A stretch of 64,000 nucleotides of DNA. It comes from Medicago truncatula (Eukaryota; Streptophyta; Magnoliopsida; Fabales; Fabaceae). The position numbers were made by a program, and so were the translations under genes. The notes under the pieces are model-generated. The model saw nothing but the letters and a program-made list of their open reading frames with translations, was not told the origin of the DNA and made no database searches. Below are positions 25,909 through 37,372 of the stretch, one piece after another (the stretch's first letter is position 1; each line of letters opens with the position of its first letter). The stretch is taken from NCBI RefSeq assembly GCF_003473485.1, contig NC_053045.1, forward strand, positions 55,904,494-55,968,493, given 5' to 3'.

Positions 25909-26991
25909 ATGGAAGAAGAAGAATTAAATCTCAATAACAACAACAACAACAAAATCCCAATCACTCAACTTATTCAAGTTCTGGAAGCACTTAAACAAGC
26001 TTCTCAAAACATCCAAAATCACCATAATCACTTCTCAGATTCCAATTCATCTTCCATAAAAGCACTTTTCCAACTCCACACAATTCTTCCAACTAATTCA
26101 AACATCTCTCACCACCTCACCCACCTCAAATCCCTAGTCAACTCGCTCCAAAGCTCAAAACCGAGTCTCAAATCGTTCATAACTCGTCCCCTCTCATCTC
26201 ACTCCATCACCAAAACCTCCGCCGCAATCGAATCCGAACTTCAATCATGGATCGACCGTGAAACTGTCACCACCCTCTCCTGTCTCGTCTCCGGCAACAA
26301 CAATGAAAACGAAGACGAGTTGCTTCAACTTTTAACTCGGTTCTCTGACAGAGTCTCACAAGGCTTCAACCGCGAGTTACAACAACTCGTTCTCAATCTC
26401 AAACTATTTTGTTCGCTAGAGTCGCTTCTCTTTGATCCTAAATGTTCTCACCGAATTCGCGAACATGCCGGTTTTGCAATTTCAGCGTTGATTCGTTTCA
26501 ACAAAGATGTATTCGTAGGTGAGGTTTTGATGAATCCTACAGTTGAAGCTTTGATTGATATCGGTTCTGTTCGTTCAATTGAAGTTCTATGTTCTTTGAT
26601 TAGATTAATTAGATCACCGATCGTAGATGAAATTGAATCAAACGGAGAAATAACGAAAATCATAGCGTTGTTGAATTCAGATAATATGAAGTTGAGTTTA
26701 CTAGCAATGGAGTGCGTTCTTGAAATTGGATATTTTGGAAGGAAGGAAGCGGTTGAAGGTATGTTGAAGGAAGGTGTGGTTGAGAAATTTGTTGAGTTGC
26801 AAAGATTGGAGAGTGAATTTGCGAGCTGTGTAGCGAGATTTGCAGTGCAATTGGAGGTTGGAGAAGGGCTGAGACAAAGAGAGAAAAGGAGTTTTAAGGG
26901 TGAAATATTAGTTAGGGTTAGAGAAGCTTGTGTTTCTGATGCTGAAGCTGCTACCATTGTTGCTGAAGTTTTGTGGGGTACTTCTCCATAG
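25909..26991 (+). CDS. ARM-repeat superfamily protein
   Basis: An intronless 360-aa protein of alpha-helical, leucine-rich repeats. After an acidic start and a polyasparagine stretch (about residues 8-14), residues 15-120 look helical with Ser/Asn-rich loops. From about 120 onward come armadillo-like repeats, e.g. HRIREHAGFAISALI and LSLLAMECVLEIGYFG. Members of this plant family are single-exon proteins related to the ARM part of PUB E3 ligases, but no U-box is present here, so a ligase role should not be assumed. It probably acts as a protein-binding scaffold; partner and compartment are unknown. The start is fixed by a TATA box and an upstream AT-rich leader. The polyasparagine tract may vary in length between accessions. 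Confidence 0.85.
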   Translation: MEEEELNLNNNNNNKIPITQLIQVLEALKQASQNIQNHHNHFSDSNSSSIKALFQLHTILPTNSNISHHLTHLKSLVNSLQSSKPSLKSFITRPLSSHSITKTSAAIESELQSWIDRETVTTLSCLVSGNNNENEDELLQLLTRFSDRVSQGFNRELQQLVLNLKLFCSLESLLFDPKCSHRIREHAGFAISALIRFNKDVFVGEVLMNPTVEALIDIGSVRSIEVLCSLIRLIRSPIVDEIESNGEITKIIALLNSDNMKLSLLAMECVLEIGYFGRKEAVEGMLKEGVVEKFVELQRLESEFASCVARFAVQLEVGEGLRQREKRSFKGEILVRVREACVSDAEAATIVAEVLWGTSP

Positions 26992-27533
26992 CTAGATAGA
27001 TAGATTGTTACTTGTTAGATAAGTTTTGTGGTGTGTGAATTAGTATGTTATTATTTATTATTAGTTCTTAATTTTGTAGTTCAACTATGAGACTAATCTG
27101 AATGTGAATTCTTTTCCTTTCCACAAAAGAGTCATGTTATCAATTTAGTTAAGCAACATTTTTTATGACTTAAATATGTTAACAATATGACAGACAATAC
27201 TTCAAAAAAAAAAGTGTAGTAGGGGATGGTAAGAGACTAAGAGTTATATTTTCTCTTGTTTTTGGTTTGTTTCACGTAGGTTGCAAATGAAATATAAATT
27301 TTGTCTAAAGTGTGAATGAAATGAAATAGTCAAAAGTCAAGTCAGCTGAGATGAGGGTAGATCCGGAGGAATCGGGATTTTGGAGGGAATCGTGAATGGA
27401 ATGTGCCATTTGTGTGGTGGAGAGTGGGGATGTGGAGTTATTATTTAACAAAATAAACAAAACACAATGGCTTCATATGTCTCTAACATAATTATAGTTT
27501 ATTATTAAGTTTTTTCTAAATTACCTTTGAAAA
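26992..27533. other. 3' flank of ARM gene and intergenic sequence
   Basis: No further gene seen. Confidence 0.45.
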
Positions 27534-27653
27534 ATGGTGGGTAATTTACCCATCAACCAATGAATATGAGCAATTTATTGATTGAGTCAAGATAGTTCAT
27601 GAATATGTGCTTATGTGGCTAATGTGTATTGGTTGGGGTAAATTACCCACCAT
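27534..27653. mobile_element. Short MITE, ends ATGGTGGGTAATTTACCC
   Basis: ATGGTGGGTAATTTACCC at the left is inverted as GGGGTAAATTACCCACCAT at the right, giving a 120-bp foldback whose ends are themselves palindromic. Confidence 0.7.
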
Positions 27654-27698
27654 TCTTCTATGGATACCCTAATTGTCACCTTATTATTATTATTATTA

Positions 27699-28186
27699 GG
27701 GTTAAATATGTTTTTGTCTCTATAAATATATCAACTTTTTGTTTTAGTCTCTTTAAAATTTTCCTTCAACTTTTAATCCCTATAAAATATTCAATCACTA
27801 CTTTTGGTCTCTCTTTTAAAGTAAACTCATATGTAGAATTCATATTTTTGAATAAAAATTTTCAGATAAATTCATAATATTATAAGAATCCCTCCTAAAC
27901 AAATTAGAATTTTTTAACAAAACATGAATTTAATATGAATTTTTACATTTTTTTACGGTTAAAAATTCATATTAAATTTGTGTTATGTTAAAAAATTCTA
28001 ACTTTTTTTTTACAATATTCTACACATTTTTAAACAATTTCATTAAAAAATACAAAAAATAATTTAAAAATAGGGACTAAAAGTAGTGACTGAAAATTTT
28101 ATAGGGACAAAAGGTTGAAGGAAAATTTTAGAAGGACTAAAACGAAAAATTGATATATTTATAGAAACCAAAAATATATTTAACCC
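27699..28186. mobile_element. Foldback element, copy 2 (GGGTTAAATATGTTTTTG ends)
   Basis: Same family and orientation as 20,567-21,071, sharing GTTTTAGTCTCTTTAAAATT-type arms and an internal ATAATATTATAAGAATCCCTCC-like core. Flanks TTATTATTA and TTGTTATTA differ at one of nine bases, which fits a Mutator-type 9-bp target duplication. Confidence 0.8.
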
Positions 28187-29391
28187 TTGTTATTATTATT
28201 CATCACTTTTTCTTTTTTTCCACTCTTAATACTCTTTTCTATTGGGTGTATGATAAGCTATCTTTATCAGAATGAAAATAACTAGCTAACTACAGAAAAC
28301 TTGCGTTCAACATGTACATGTGTCATATAGCTAGAGGTTTAAACAAAAGTGTTGGCACATTAGCATATACTCAACTTATTAAAAAATTAATTAAACATAA
28401 ACAAATTTAAGCAGGTACTTTAATTTATTTAAACGAAAGTTAGCATGAACCAATACTATAATGACCTACAACCAAACTAAAAAATGGAGACAATTTCTAC
28501 CCCTACCCAACTGCCTTTGTCATCTCATTTCCCGTTTCACCATGAGAACATTGGCCATGTCAAAGTTTCATAGTTGCGTGCCAAAGTTTGTATTATGGAA
28601 GGTGGAAACTTACATAAATTAAAATAATATAAATGGAAACTTACATAGAAGTGACATCTATTTACTTCAAAATTTCAATATCATGATCGTAGAGCACGGT
28701 TCAAAAACCGCGTTCACTGTCTCTTCTTTTGCTTTATTATTCAACCAGTTTTATCCAATCCATTCTCAATTTAAATTAAGGAGTTAGTAACAGAAAAACA
28801 ATGGAAATTATTTCTGACCAAAAGAGAAAATGTATTTTGGTCATTTGGTGGGTAATGTTTCATGTTTGTATTCTAAAAAACACACAAATATAAAGGAATT
28901 TTAAAAAGACGATTGTGTGAATTCTATTTGAGATTCAATACATAATTCTAATTCGTTACATTGTAAAAATCTAACCATTTTCATTAGGTTCAATACATAA
29001 TTACAGGACTACACAAGAATGAGGTTATGATAGAGATGTTATTAACTAAACCACTAAAAAGTCCTAGCTTTATCCTATCCTATCCTATACATAACATTTT
29101 TTAAAAGTTATATTTGTATAACTCCAAATTCAATTGTACTATTATTATTTATTTCACTCGTGTGTTCATTTGAGAATGTGTTAGCTATTAGGGCAATAGC
29201 AAAATAAAAAAAAAATATTCAACTTGACTTATTTTCAACTTAATAAATTTAATAAAGCTACTTTTATTAATACTACTTTAAACTTTATTATTGTGATTTA
29301 GTTAACCAGTAGTAAGAAGTTAATTTACATGCCCCAAGGTGAAGATAGTAAAAGCCAAAACTGCTGGCTATTTTTTTCGATCACAAGAAGC
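28187..29391. other. AT-rich intergenic, no gene seen
   Basis: No recognisable coding sequence, RNA gene or clear repeat. Confidence 0.45.
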
Positions 29392-29765
29392 TTATATTAT
29401 TTCATTTCTTAAAATAGTATCAATATAAAATGAAATCAAATTAAATATTTGGTGACTAGCATACAACTTTGCCGTTCGAACTAAACAATGGACGACATAA
29501 TTTGCTTGTCTCCGGATGAAACTTATCTTAAAGTTTGGAAAGTGTTGTAACAAATCTCTGCAAGTAGCTAATATGTTTCCAAATTCAGATTGATCTTTAG
29601 TTCTGTCACCAATGCTTTCTACCACTAGCTTGCAATCTAGCTCAATATGCACTTTTGACATACCCAAATGACCAAGCCAAATAATAGCATCTCTTAGTCC
29701 CAACGCTTCAGCTTCTTGCGGAGGAGGAGTACCTTCATGCCATTTAGTTAATGCTTTTAATAAAA
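29392..29765 (-). pseudogene. RNase H-like domain remnant (LINE type, RVT_3)
   Basis: About 103 codons from a Met, and more upstream in frame (PPPQEAEALGLRDAI), match the plant non-LTR RNase H domain: EAEALGLRDAI, then VHIELDCKLVVESI, then FIRRQANYVVHCLVR. No reverse transcriptase precedes it, so it is a solo 3' remnant of a LINE or a captured RNase H fragment. It is unlikely to be functional because the first catalytic acidic residue region is missing from the open frame. Confidence 0.7.
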
Positions 29766-29830
29766 TGGCCTTGATGCTTTAATAAAACTGCTGGCTGATT
29801 GAAACACCATAATCAGCAACTATTTATACT

Positions 29831-29921
29831 TTTTTTTTTTTTTTTTGTGGCCGGGGTTTGAACCCCGGACCTTGCATATATTATGTGTTGTCCATACCAA
29901 CTGAGCTAAGCTTACGAGGAC
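29831..29921 (-). repeat. tRNA-derived SINE with target duplication
   Basis: The minus strand has box A (TAGCTCAGTTGGT) and box B (CCGGGGTTCAAACCCCGG) and ends in an A run (16 T on plus at the left). Flanks ATTTATACT (29,822-29,830) and ATTTGTACT (29,922-29,930) agree at eight of nine bases, a plausible target duplication. This is the best preserved of four related copies. Confidence 0.8.
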
Positions 29922-29930
29922 ATTTGTACT

Positions 29931-30388
29931 TTCATTTAACACAGCTTTGCAATAATTCCTGTTGAACCGATAAATTCATATGCTACTAACTTATTATATT
30001 TGAACAAATACAGAAGAAAAAACCCAAAGTTTCTGTGCTTTAATGTACAGTTTTGATTTTATTTACTACAAATGAACATCTAAGATTGGGGAAGCACCCA
30101 AATACTGATTATTGAACAACAATGCACAGAAGGTTACACGTTCAAGACGCCAGCCTAAACTAAAGAGACTTCCAAAAACTGGAATCTGAAGTATAGCGAA
30201 ATGAAAATAATTTAACTCTTCAAAAAATCTGATTCTAATTTCGTTTTCCATCTGAAACAGAAAATGGTCCATATCTATGCTTCCCTGCAGAATGCTTCAC
30301 CAAAATTCATCTTTTCCCTGATCAAAATAGACGAGTCTCCCTAAACAAACAGAATCTAATATCTTTCGAGGACTTTCTTTACCATGTT
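29931..30388. other. 3' flank of TOC90
   Basis: Probable 3' UTR and downstream sequence of the minus-strand TOC90 gene; no separate gene seen. Confidence 0.5.
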
Positions 30389-33300
30389 CTAGATTTCCTT
30401 TCTATGTAACAGAACCTTCAAAATTGAGAAAACTGCAACCAAGGCAATTTGTAAATGCTCAGAACTACTAGTCTTAATACATATTTGCCCCATTTTGCGA
30501 CTATTTAGATTAGCACTAACAGTTGCTTTCAGGCTTCGACTCAACCTGAACTCAGATTGTAAATTACCACTCAACACAGTCTCTTTATTGAAGGAGAGGA
30601 CTGTCATTGTCAGGCTTAAGTTGTCATTTCTGATGGGATAATCTTCCCCTCGCAAACAAGCTTCAAAACTTCCACCATGCGCCACTTGTCCCTGACCTTC
30701 CATTCGGCCAGCATTAATCACAAATTTTAATCTCTTTCCGATTAGCAAAGTATCCTCAAGTTTTGCACCCACGTAGTATTTCTTTCCGAAAGATGTCAAA
30801 GAAACACCACAGTCAGCAATGTTGTGCTTTATGTTTTTCAATTTTGTGTTGCTATGGACGGTACAAACCATATCTTTACCACCAACAGATTGAACGTCAA
30901 CACCAATAGAGTAACTAGGACCCATCGGATTGACATAAGCTGCAGCACACTCAGATTGAATATTGAAATCCTGCTTATTCTTATGCATTTGTCCCACAAC
31001 AGAGGCATATACATTCTTCTTTACTTCGGTAGTTGTCTCCAAGTTTATACCATCAAAACCCACATCGTGATCCCATCCTTGGGGATCAAGAACAGGTCTC
31101 ACAAGTAATTGGTCATTATCAACAAGGCAGCGGTATCTATGTATAGCGCAATCAGAATCAAAACTTAGAGGAACAGCCATATCTGGTAACTGAACAGGTT
31201 CTGGAGGACCCTGTTGATCATCAGAATTATCGATATCAGAAAACTTTTGCTCTTCTAAAAGTAACTTCTCCTTGCGTCTACGGTACTCTTCTTTCATTTG
31301 TTTCTTTAAGTAAAGGGTCTCTCTGTATTCCAATTCATCCAGATAATCTTCTTTTTGCGACTTGGACAACTTTTCAAACTGGGATTTTGTCAGGATTCGT
31401 ATGGATGGAAGTTGATCATACTCATCTCCTTCTTCTTTGTCTGAAAGTAATATTTCCTCAATTTCATCATCAATTCCACTTTGATTGGATACAGAGCGAT
31501 GGCGTAACAGGGACGAAAGGAGATGGGGCAGAGAAGGAACTCGGGCACTGTTTGTCGGTCCTAATTCCACACCGTTCTGAAACTTAAGGAGGGAATTTAC
31601 ATCACCCAGAACTTTGGTACAAATGCAAAATAACAAGAGTTGAGATCTCCAAATCTGTCCATTAGGAAGAATTTTCTCTCCCAAAATATTTCTAGGGCAC
31701 TGAGGATGGTTCTCAACAAAAAGTGCAGGGTTTTCTAGCCTTGAATCTAAAATTGCCTGATGTATATACTGCTGTATTAGGTTAGTACATTGAGAAGTAT
31801 ACGAATCATAATTAACAGTATATCCATTAGGTCCTTCTGGAATAGATGAAGATGAATGAGTCATGACTAAGATAGTGTTGAACCAGATTGCCGCACCAAA
31901 TACCTCGGTTATGAGTTTCAAAAGTGGGAAGTCACTATAACCAGAATTGATAAGATCAAGCCGTTCAAAGTACAAAACGATGTCTGGAGGTGACTTTCTA
32001 ATGAATCTCTTCACAGAAAGCATGATCCTCTTATTTCTCTTCACATTATTGGTAGAGGAAGGCAGGAAACCAGGGGTATCAATAAACGTTATGTTAAGCC
32101 CATTGACAGTTCCCACAATTTCTTGGATGCAATCGGTAGCAGGTTGAAAAGCATTAGTTGTGGCTTTTTCTTGATCAAATATAGAGTTTATAGTGGCACT
32201 TTTTCCAACTCCTGTTTTACCAAGGACAAGTATTCTGCAGGAGAAGTCCAATTGAGGCATATCAGCTGCCTCATGTTGGTTTGCTATTTCTCGAGCTCCA
32301 CTGCTACTAAGGTTAACTCTTTGCAGATCCGTTTCCTCAGCACGAATCAAAGTTGCCAGGTGCATCCGATAAAGAACCTTTGCGACCAAGAGGTTTTCTT
32401 TTGACTGGCCAAGGCGCTGGAGAAGGCGGAAAAATTTAACTTGGAGATCCTCAACCTTTGCCAAAGTATCCTTCCGTCTTCCATTTCCACTATGTTGAGA
32501 TTGATAAATTTCTGCATCTGAAGCTTGCTGCAAGGTAGAACTGCTCTGATTACTCTGGTTGGCAGAAGAGTTTGATGTGCCAGACGGAATCGGCAATGCT
32601 ACAGAATGTGTGTGAGCTGAAAACAAAAAGCACATGTATGAGTTGTCTAAATTGTGCAGGTGAGAGACATTTTAATCACACAAATAATATTGATGTAAAC
32701 ATTGATTCAGAATTGATTCTTAGGCATGGAAACTATAAACACTTTAGCCGGAAAATAAAACTTTGATCAACAACAGAAAACCTCTTTACTTCTGTGGCAT
32801 TTGTTCAAAGGTATAGGATCATACAACTAGGAATGCTTCGCAGTTATCAATAGCGGCTGGTGGTGGCTGCTATAGCGGTGTGGCGCAGAAAAAATGCAGC
32901 CACCACACCCAGCCACGTTGAAGGGTTGATTGATTTTGTAATAATATTAAGAAACCCTAAACCTTTCTCAACAACACAGCCTCATCTCCCTTCTCTTCAT
33001 CCATTCATTCAACGCAGCCTCAACCCTAACTCCTTCCTGATTGAGCGATTCACATCAACAACACAGCTTCATCTCTTCCTTCTCTTCATCGCAACACAGC
33101 TGAGTTGAACTCAACAACTCAACTTTGTCTCTTCCCTTCTCTGCATCACAACAAAGCCACATGTTCATTTCTTCTCTCTGTTTCTCACTTTCTCTGTTCT
33201 TCCTTCTCCTTTAAACTTTATTTAGCCAAATATACAAAAAAAAAAATAGAATGAAAAAAAATGTGGTAGAATAAGGTGGAAGTTAAAAATAATACTCCCT

Positions 33301-34298
33301 CCGTTTCAAAATGAGTGTCGTTTTAGCCAAAAAAAAAATTGTTTCAAAATGAATTTAACTTTCAGTTTGCAATGCAATAATAACTTTTTCTTTTCAATTG
33401 TACCCTTCAATTAATACTATATACACTACTTCCAAAGTATTATTTTTTTCTTTAATGAAAAACAAACCAATAGTTGATTATGATAAATTGGTAAAATAAC
33501 ATCTCTCTTTCTTTTAATTAATGCATTTCTTAATATGTGTATAAAAAACTTAAACGACATTCATTTTGAAACGGAGGGAGTAGTTGGCTGAGTTTTGAAA
33601 TAACTTCTATTCTCATGGGAAGTTAGGGAAAATATAGGTTATACAAATAAATTACTATGAATTGATAATAATAAGCAATAATGTTTCAGAACTTGAACCA
33701 AACATGGGAGTGTTACATCCTCAAGGTCAGTATTCCGGGAATTATTGCATGCCTTCAAACAAACATACTCTTCATAGGGAGTTTTGCTTTACCTATAACC
33801 AACATTTTACAAACAGCAAGACTCAACTTATAATTGGGAGGGCGTGAAAGATCGTAATATGGATAGTTGGATCCAACCTAAAATGCTAAAATATACTAGC
33901 ACATAGATATTCGTAAAAATACAAAAATAAAAACCTTTAGACTACAACATTAAACTAACTAAAATTAATAATTTTAACAGTTTTTCTAATTTTAAAATAT
34001 GATTTTTTTATATCCCTTTCAAGAACTAGGCCTAAGCATTGATGATCGGAGTGAGTATATATGAGCAGAGCATAACATGCATACAACAACATCGAAATAC
34101 AAGATCCCTATAGTAAAACATTAGAATGCATTTTAACTAATTATGCAGAAATGGTAAAACCAGGGTTGTACCTTGGTCATTAAGATCTTGACTTGGACGG
34201 TCTTCAAGATATAAAGTATTACTGCCTGATAACGGCGTTGGCGAGATCAATGAATTGGACAATAGCTGGGAGAAAACCCAATCTCTAAAACCTTTCAT
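30389..34298 (-). CDS. TOC90: TOC90, chloroplast outer-envelope preprotein receptor GTPase
   Basis: TOC159-family GTPase that receives preproteins at the outer chloroplast envelope. Two coding exons, 34,298-34,172 and 32,616-30,389, join in phase (42 codons plus one base) to give 784 aa; Arabidopsis TOC90 is about 793. The N-terminus MKGFRDWVFSQLLSNS is the TOC90 type, without the long acidic A-domain of TOC159. GTPase motifs: P-loop GKTGVGKS at about 175-182, DTPG at 222-225, THSS at about 295-298. The remaining C-terminal part is the membrane (M) domain. The ORF Met just inside exon 2 (MCFLFSAHTH) is intronic read-through and is not the start. A 5' UTR intron with its acceptor near 34,309 is likely. 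Two tRNA genes lie just upstream on the same strand. Confidence 0.95.
33295..33580. mobile_element. Stowaway-like MITE in TOC90 intron
   Basis: CTCCCTCCGTTTCAAAATGA at the left is inverted as TCATTTTGAAACGGAGGGAG at the right, with TA on both sides. It is 286 bp and non-coding, within the intron between the two TOC90 coding exons. Confidence 0.85.
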
Positions 34299-34892
34299 CC
34301 TACCTACTGCAACACATGAAAAGAAAAACCATTAAAAACAATTTAAAATAACAGGTGACCCCAAGAGAGACGCAACATCTCCAAACATATACAGGTATTA
34401 AACCATAGGAATTTCCATTTATGAAAGGAGTCGAATTGGAGGAATTAAACTAAGAATATATCAAAATTGAAAGTGGAAAAGCAAGTAGTTCACCTAACAT
34501 AGGCGCGGACATTGATGATTGGGCATGAAGTAGAAGGAAACATAGAGGCAAAAGAACAAGTAGTAATTTGGGAGAGTCAAATAATCCAAATCCCAAGAAG
34601 CATATTTATGGGGAACCCTAATTTGAGAGAGAGGACCCAAAACACAATGAATTGAATAGGGGAAAGAGATACGAAGAGAGAGATTATCTAAATGGAGGAA
34701 GAGGGAAGGGATAGATAAGACGGAAAGAGACCAACGAAGAAGAGAACACGATACAATACAAACCTTAACTTGCTCTAATTTATTTTCATTTTTAGGTTGG
34801 AGATTAAAACAAAAACAGGCGCTACTTTAGGATAGGGTTATGGTATGTCCCACCCACGGTGAAGGGATTAATAAAAAAATAAAATAAAGAGA
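34299..34892. promoter_or_regulatory. TOC90 leader and promoter region
   Basis: The stretch holds the 5' UTR of TOC90, with a probable intron (donor near 34,494, acceptor near 34,309), and the short interval before the tRNA genes. A GA-rich leader lies at about 34,620-34,740. No clear TATA box was chosen. Confidence 0.45.
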
Positions 34893-34976
34893 TGTCAGAA
34901 GTGGGATTTGAACCCACGCCCTCTTTCGAAGACCAGAACTTGAGTCTGGCGCCTTAGACCACTCGGCCATCCTGAC
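34893..34976 (-). tRNA. tRNA-Leu(CAA)
   Basis: The 84-base minus-strand sequence folds as a class II tRNA. The acceptor GTCAGGA pairs with TTCTGAC plus discriminator A. The D arm has GGCCGAGTGGTCTAAGGC, the anticodon loop ACTCAAG reads CAA, a long variable arm follows, and the T loop is GGTTCAAATCC. There is no intron. Confidence 0.97.
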
Positions 34977-35054
34977 ATGTCGATGTTAACAATCCGAAAC
35001 ATTGAAAGATGTATTATATAAATACCGATAAAAAAAATTTGAAAAAAAGAATAA

Positions 35055-35127
35055 CGACTCTGCTGGGGATCGAACCCAGAATCTCTGGTTCCGTAGACCA
35101 GCGCCTTATCCATTGGGCCACAGAGTC
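35055..35127 (-). tRNA. tRNA-Arg(ACG)
   Basis: The 73-base minus-strand sequence forms a complete class I cloverleaf. The acceptor GACTCTG pairs with CAGAGTC plus discriminator G. The anticodon loop CTACGGA reads ACG, and the T loop is GGTTCGATCCC. It lies 78 bases upstream of tRNA-Leu on the same strand. Confidence 0.97.
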
Positions 35128-36270
35128 ATTTGATGTTATTTCAATCATATTCATATTATCTATTACCAGTTATTCAAAAGTAGTCAAGGCAAAATTCAAT
35201 ATGAAAAGATTAAATTAAATTCCAAAACTGATTTGAAATAAAACTCCTCACTCTTGCATTATATTTAAGTCAAACTTGTCAGCGTCTTTTGATATTTGTT
35301 ACTAACAAAAATATTATTAATTATGTTCAAGTAAAAAAATAAAAATAGATTGACGTTTGAACTTATGCTTGTTCGATGAGTTGATGTTTCAACAATATGA
35401 TACTGAGATATATTATAAGAAAATGTGCAATTTGAATATAGGATATGTTTATTACATGCTCTACAGAGACTTTTTTTGGTACTATGTCATTTTCTATATT
35501 TCCGTATCTTGAACTTTGGAGCTTTCTGATCACTAGGGAGCAACCTTATTAGTGCTTCAAAGGGTTGTCCTTGAATCCGTCACTCAAAATAGGGAAGCTC
35601 CTGCACGTTGCCTCCACCAGGTAAGGTATGAGGATGGTAAATGTATGAAGTCTTCCCCTATAAGTTGAAAGAAAAATCCCAAGTTTTGAACTCGTTACTT
35701 CCGGATCTCAACGGAAAAACATTATTGTTGTGCCAGAATCTCATCCTCAAATCTGAATCACAAGCAACGATTAAAAAAAATAGCATAGCCTCTTGTTGCC
35801 ACCAAAAATCACTCGGAAAAAAGACTGGACAAGTGAACACATTAAAATTATTCACAAAAGAAGCAGTACGATTGTGTTTACAATTTTGATACATTTAGGG
35901 ACTATAGTGATAATACCTCACACATTTAGATTTAGAGACGAAAATAATCGTTGGTGCTAACTTAAACTAAAATACTTGCACGAGTGTCATTACTTTTGAA
36001 TTTATTTTAATCGCTTTTATCATAGTTTTACTTTTTTGGCATAATTGAGAATACTCTAATTTAATTGGCATGCTTAAAGTTCACTATGATTCAAATGATG
36101 CTTCATTCACATTACTATGTACTGAGCACCGTTATACATAGCAGAACCTCAAAAAGTTTAAATGAGGGAGACACAACATTATTATAGCCCCAACACTCTC
36201 AAATCATTATGTTTACTATTAAAGCTACACATGTAACATATTACAGCTCATATTTGCTTACTTGTCTCAA
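35128..36270. other. Intergenic, no gene seen
   Basis: No recognisable gene or structured repeat. Short frames near 35.6-35.9 kb lack similarity I know. Confidence 0.45.
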
Positions 36271-36277
36271 ATCTCAG

Positions 36278-36287
36278 CTATAAAAAA
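36278..36287 (+). promoter_or_regulatory. Likely TATA box of the AG-peptide gene
   Basis: GCTATAAAAAAG lies about 90 bases upstream of the ATG at 36,372, in good register for a short leader. Confidence 0.55.
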
Positions 36288-36371
36288 GGAGGATCATTGT
36301 TCCTTCCACTGTCATTTTCATCTCAACTATTTACAGACAAGTTCTTCATCGAGTGAGAGTGACACACAAAA

Positions 36372-36572
36372 ATGGAGACCTGTAGGGTTGCCATGGTTTT
36401 CACAATCTTCATTATGACAATACTGGTTTTTGATAAATGCGGTTTTGCGGAGAGTGTAGCTGAAGATGTTGCTGCAATTCCACCAGCACCAATGGAAAGC
36501 ACAGGAGGAGCACACCTTGGTGTCTCAGCTACTCTTGCAGTCGCTGCCTTGGTGGCTATTTGGTTCATCTAA
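36372..36572 (+). CDS. Arabinogalactan peptide (AG-peptide), GPI-anchored
   Basis: A 66-aa precursor of a cell-surface proteoglycan. Residues 1-26 are a hydrophobic signal peptide (VFTIFIMTILVF core). The mature part is about a dozen residues with the Pro-containing AIPPAPMES stretch, where prolines would be hydroxylated and glycosylated. The rest (GGAHLGVSATLAVAALVAIWFI, in outline) is a GPI-anchor signal, cleaved after a small residue near Ser/Gly. Length and layout are typical of plant AG-peptides, although most have an Ala-Pro pair repeat that is short here. Single exon. Confidence 0.85.
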   Translation: METCRVAMVFTIFIMTILVFDKCGFAESVAEDVAAIPPAPMESTGGAHLGVSATLAVAALVAIWFI

Positions 36573-37068
36573 ACTTTGTTTTAATTCTTTAATTTCTTTG
36601 GATTTTTAAACTTGTTCACACAAGGTTGGGATTCATCCATTTGTTGTAATCTGACGTATTAATCATTGTTGCTCTCAACATAGTAAAATGTTTCATTCAC
36701 TTACAATACAACAAAGGATCCAACTACTCTAAATTGAGTTGTTTAGAGTCTAAAGTAATATTAATTTTTGATTAAATTAGTACTTGATACTTGAAGCACA
36801 TCGTATTAAATCATAGGTTTGTTGAAATAACAACTCTTGATTTTCTTGCTTTAGAGGAGCTGGACCTACGTTAGATATCATAACATGAGACACTCAGTGC
36901 TAAACCTCAGGCAAAGTCCTCAAGTTAAGAAAGACAAATGCACAAAGAATTATAATCTAGTAAAATTAAAACAAAACAAAAATGCTACACAGAATACTCC
37001 TTAACCATTGGCATTAAACTACCTAAAGAGTCCTTGTTCGTTCTCGTATTCTGATATCACTATCCATA
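36573..37068. other. 3' flank of AG-peptide gene, intergenic
   Basis: Nothing further recognised. Confidence 0.4.
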
Positions 37069-37077
37069 TTTAGGTTA

Positions 37078-37372
37078 GGCTTAATTGCACTTTTGGACCC
37101 CTATCTTTCAAAAAGTTGCGGTTATGGCCCCCTAACTAATTTAAATACAAAACAGCCCCCTATGTTTTGATTCTTTGGCAGTTTTGGACCCCCAGTCCAT
37201 TAGTGAGGTGCCACGTGTATTATTTAGGGGGCCACGTGGCACCTCACTAATGAACTAGGGATCCAAAACTGCCAAAGAATCAAAACATAGGGGGCTGTTT
37301 TGTATTTAAATTAGTTAGGGGGTCATAACCGCAACTTTCGGAAAGATAGGGGTCTAAAAGTGCAATTAAGCC
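37078..37372. mobile_element. Mutator-type foldback MITE with perfect 9-bp target duplication
   Basis: The 295-bp element is an almost perfect palindrome: GGCTTAATTGCACTTTTGGA at the left pairs with TCTAAAAGTGCAATTAAGCC at the right, and pairing continues to a central CCACGTGGCACC pair. It is flanked on both sides by TTTAGGTTA (37,069-37,077 and 37,373-37,381). A 9-bp duplication is characteristic of Mutator-like elements. Non-coding. Confidence 0.9.

Noticed and set aside
26448-26957. 169-codon minus-strand frame over the ARM gene
   Set aside because: It is antisense shadow of the ARM-repeat gene; the plus strand has the full-length recognisable protein.
32599-32635. TOC90 start at the Met just before exon 2
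   Set aside because: That Met lies in the intron before a TTTTCAG acceptor; exon 1 supplies the typical MKGF..DWVF start.
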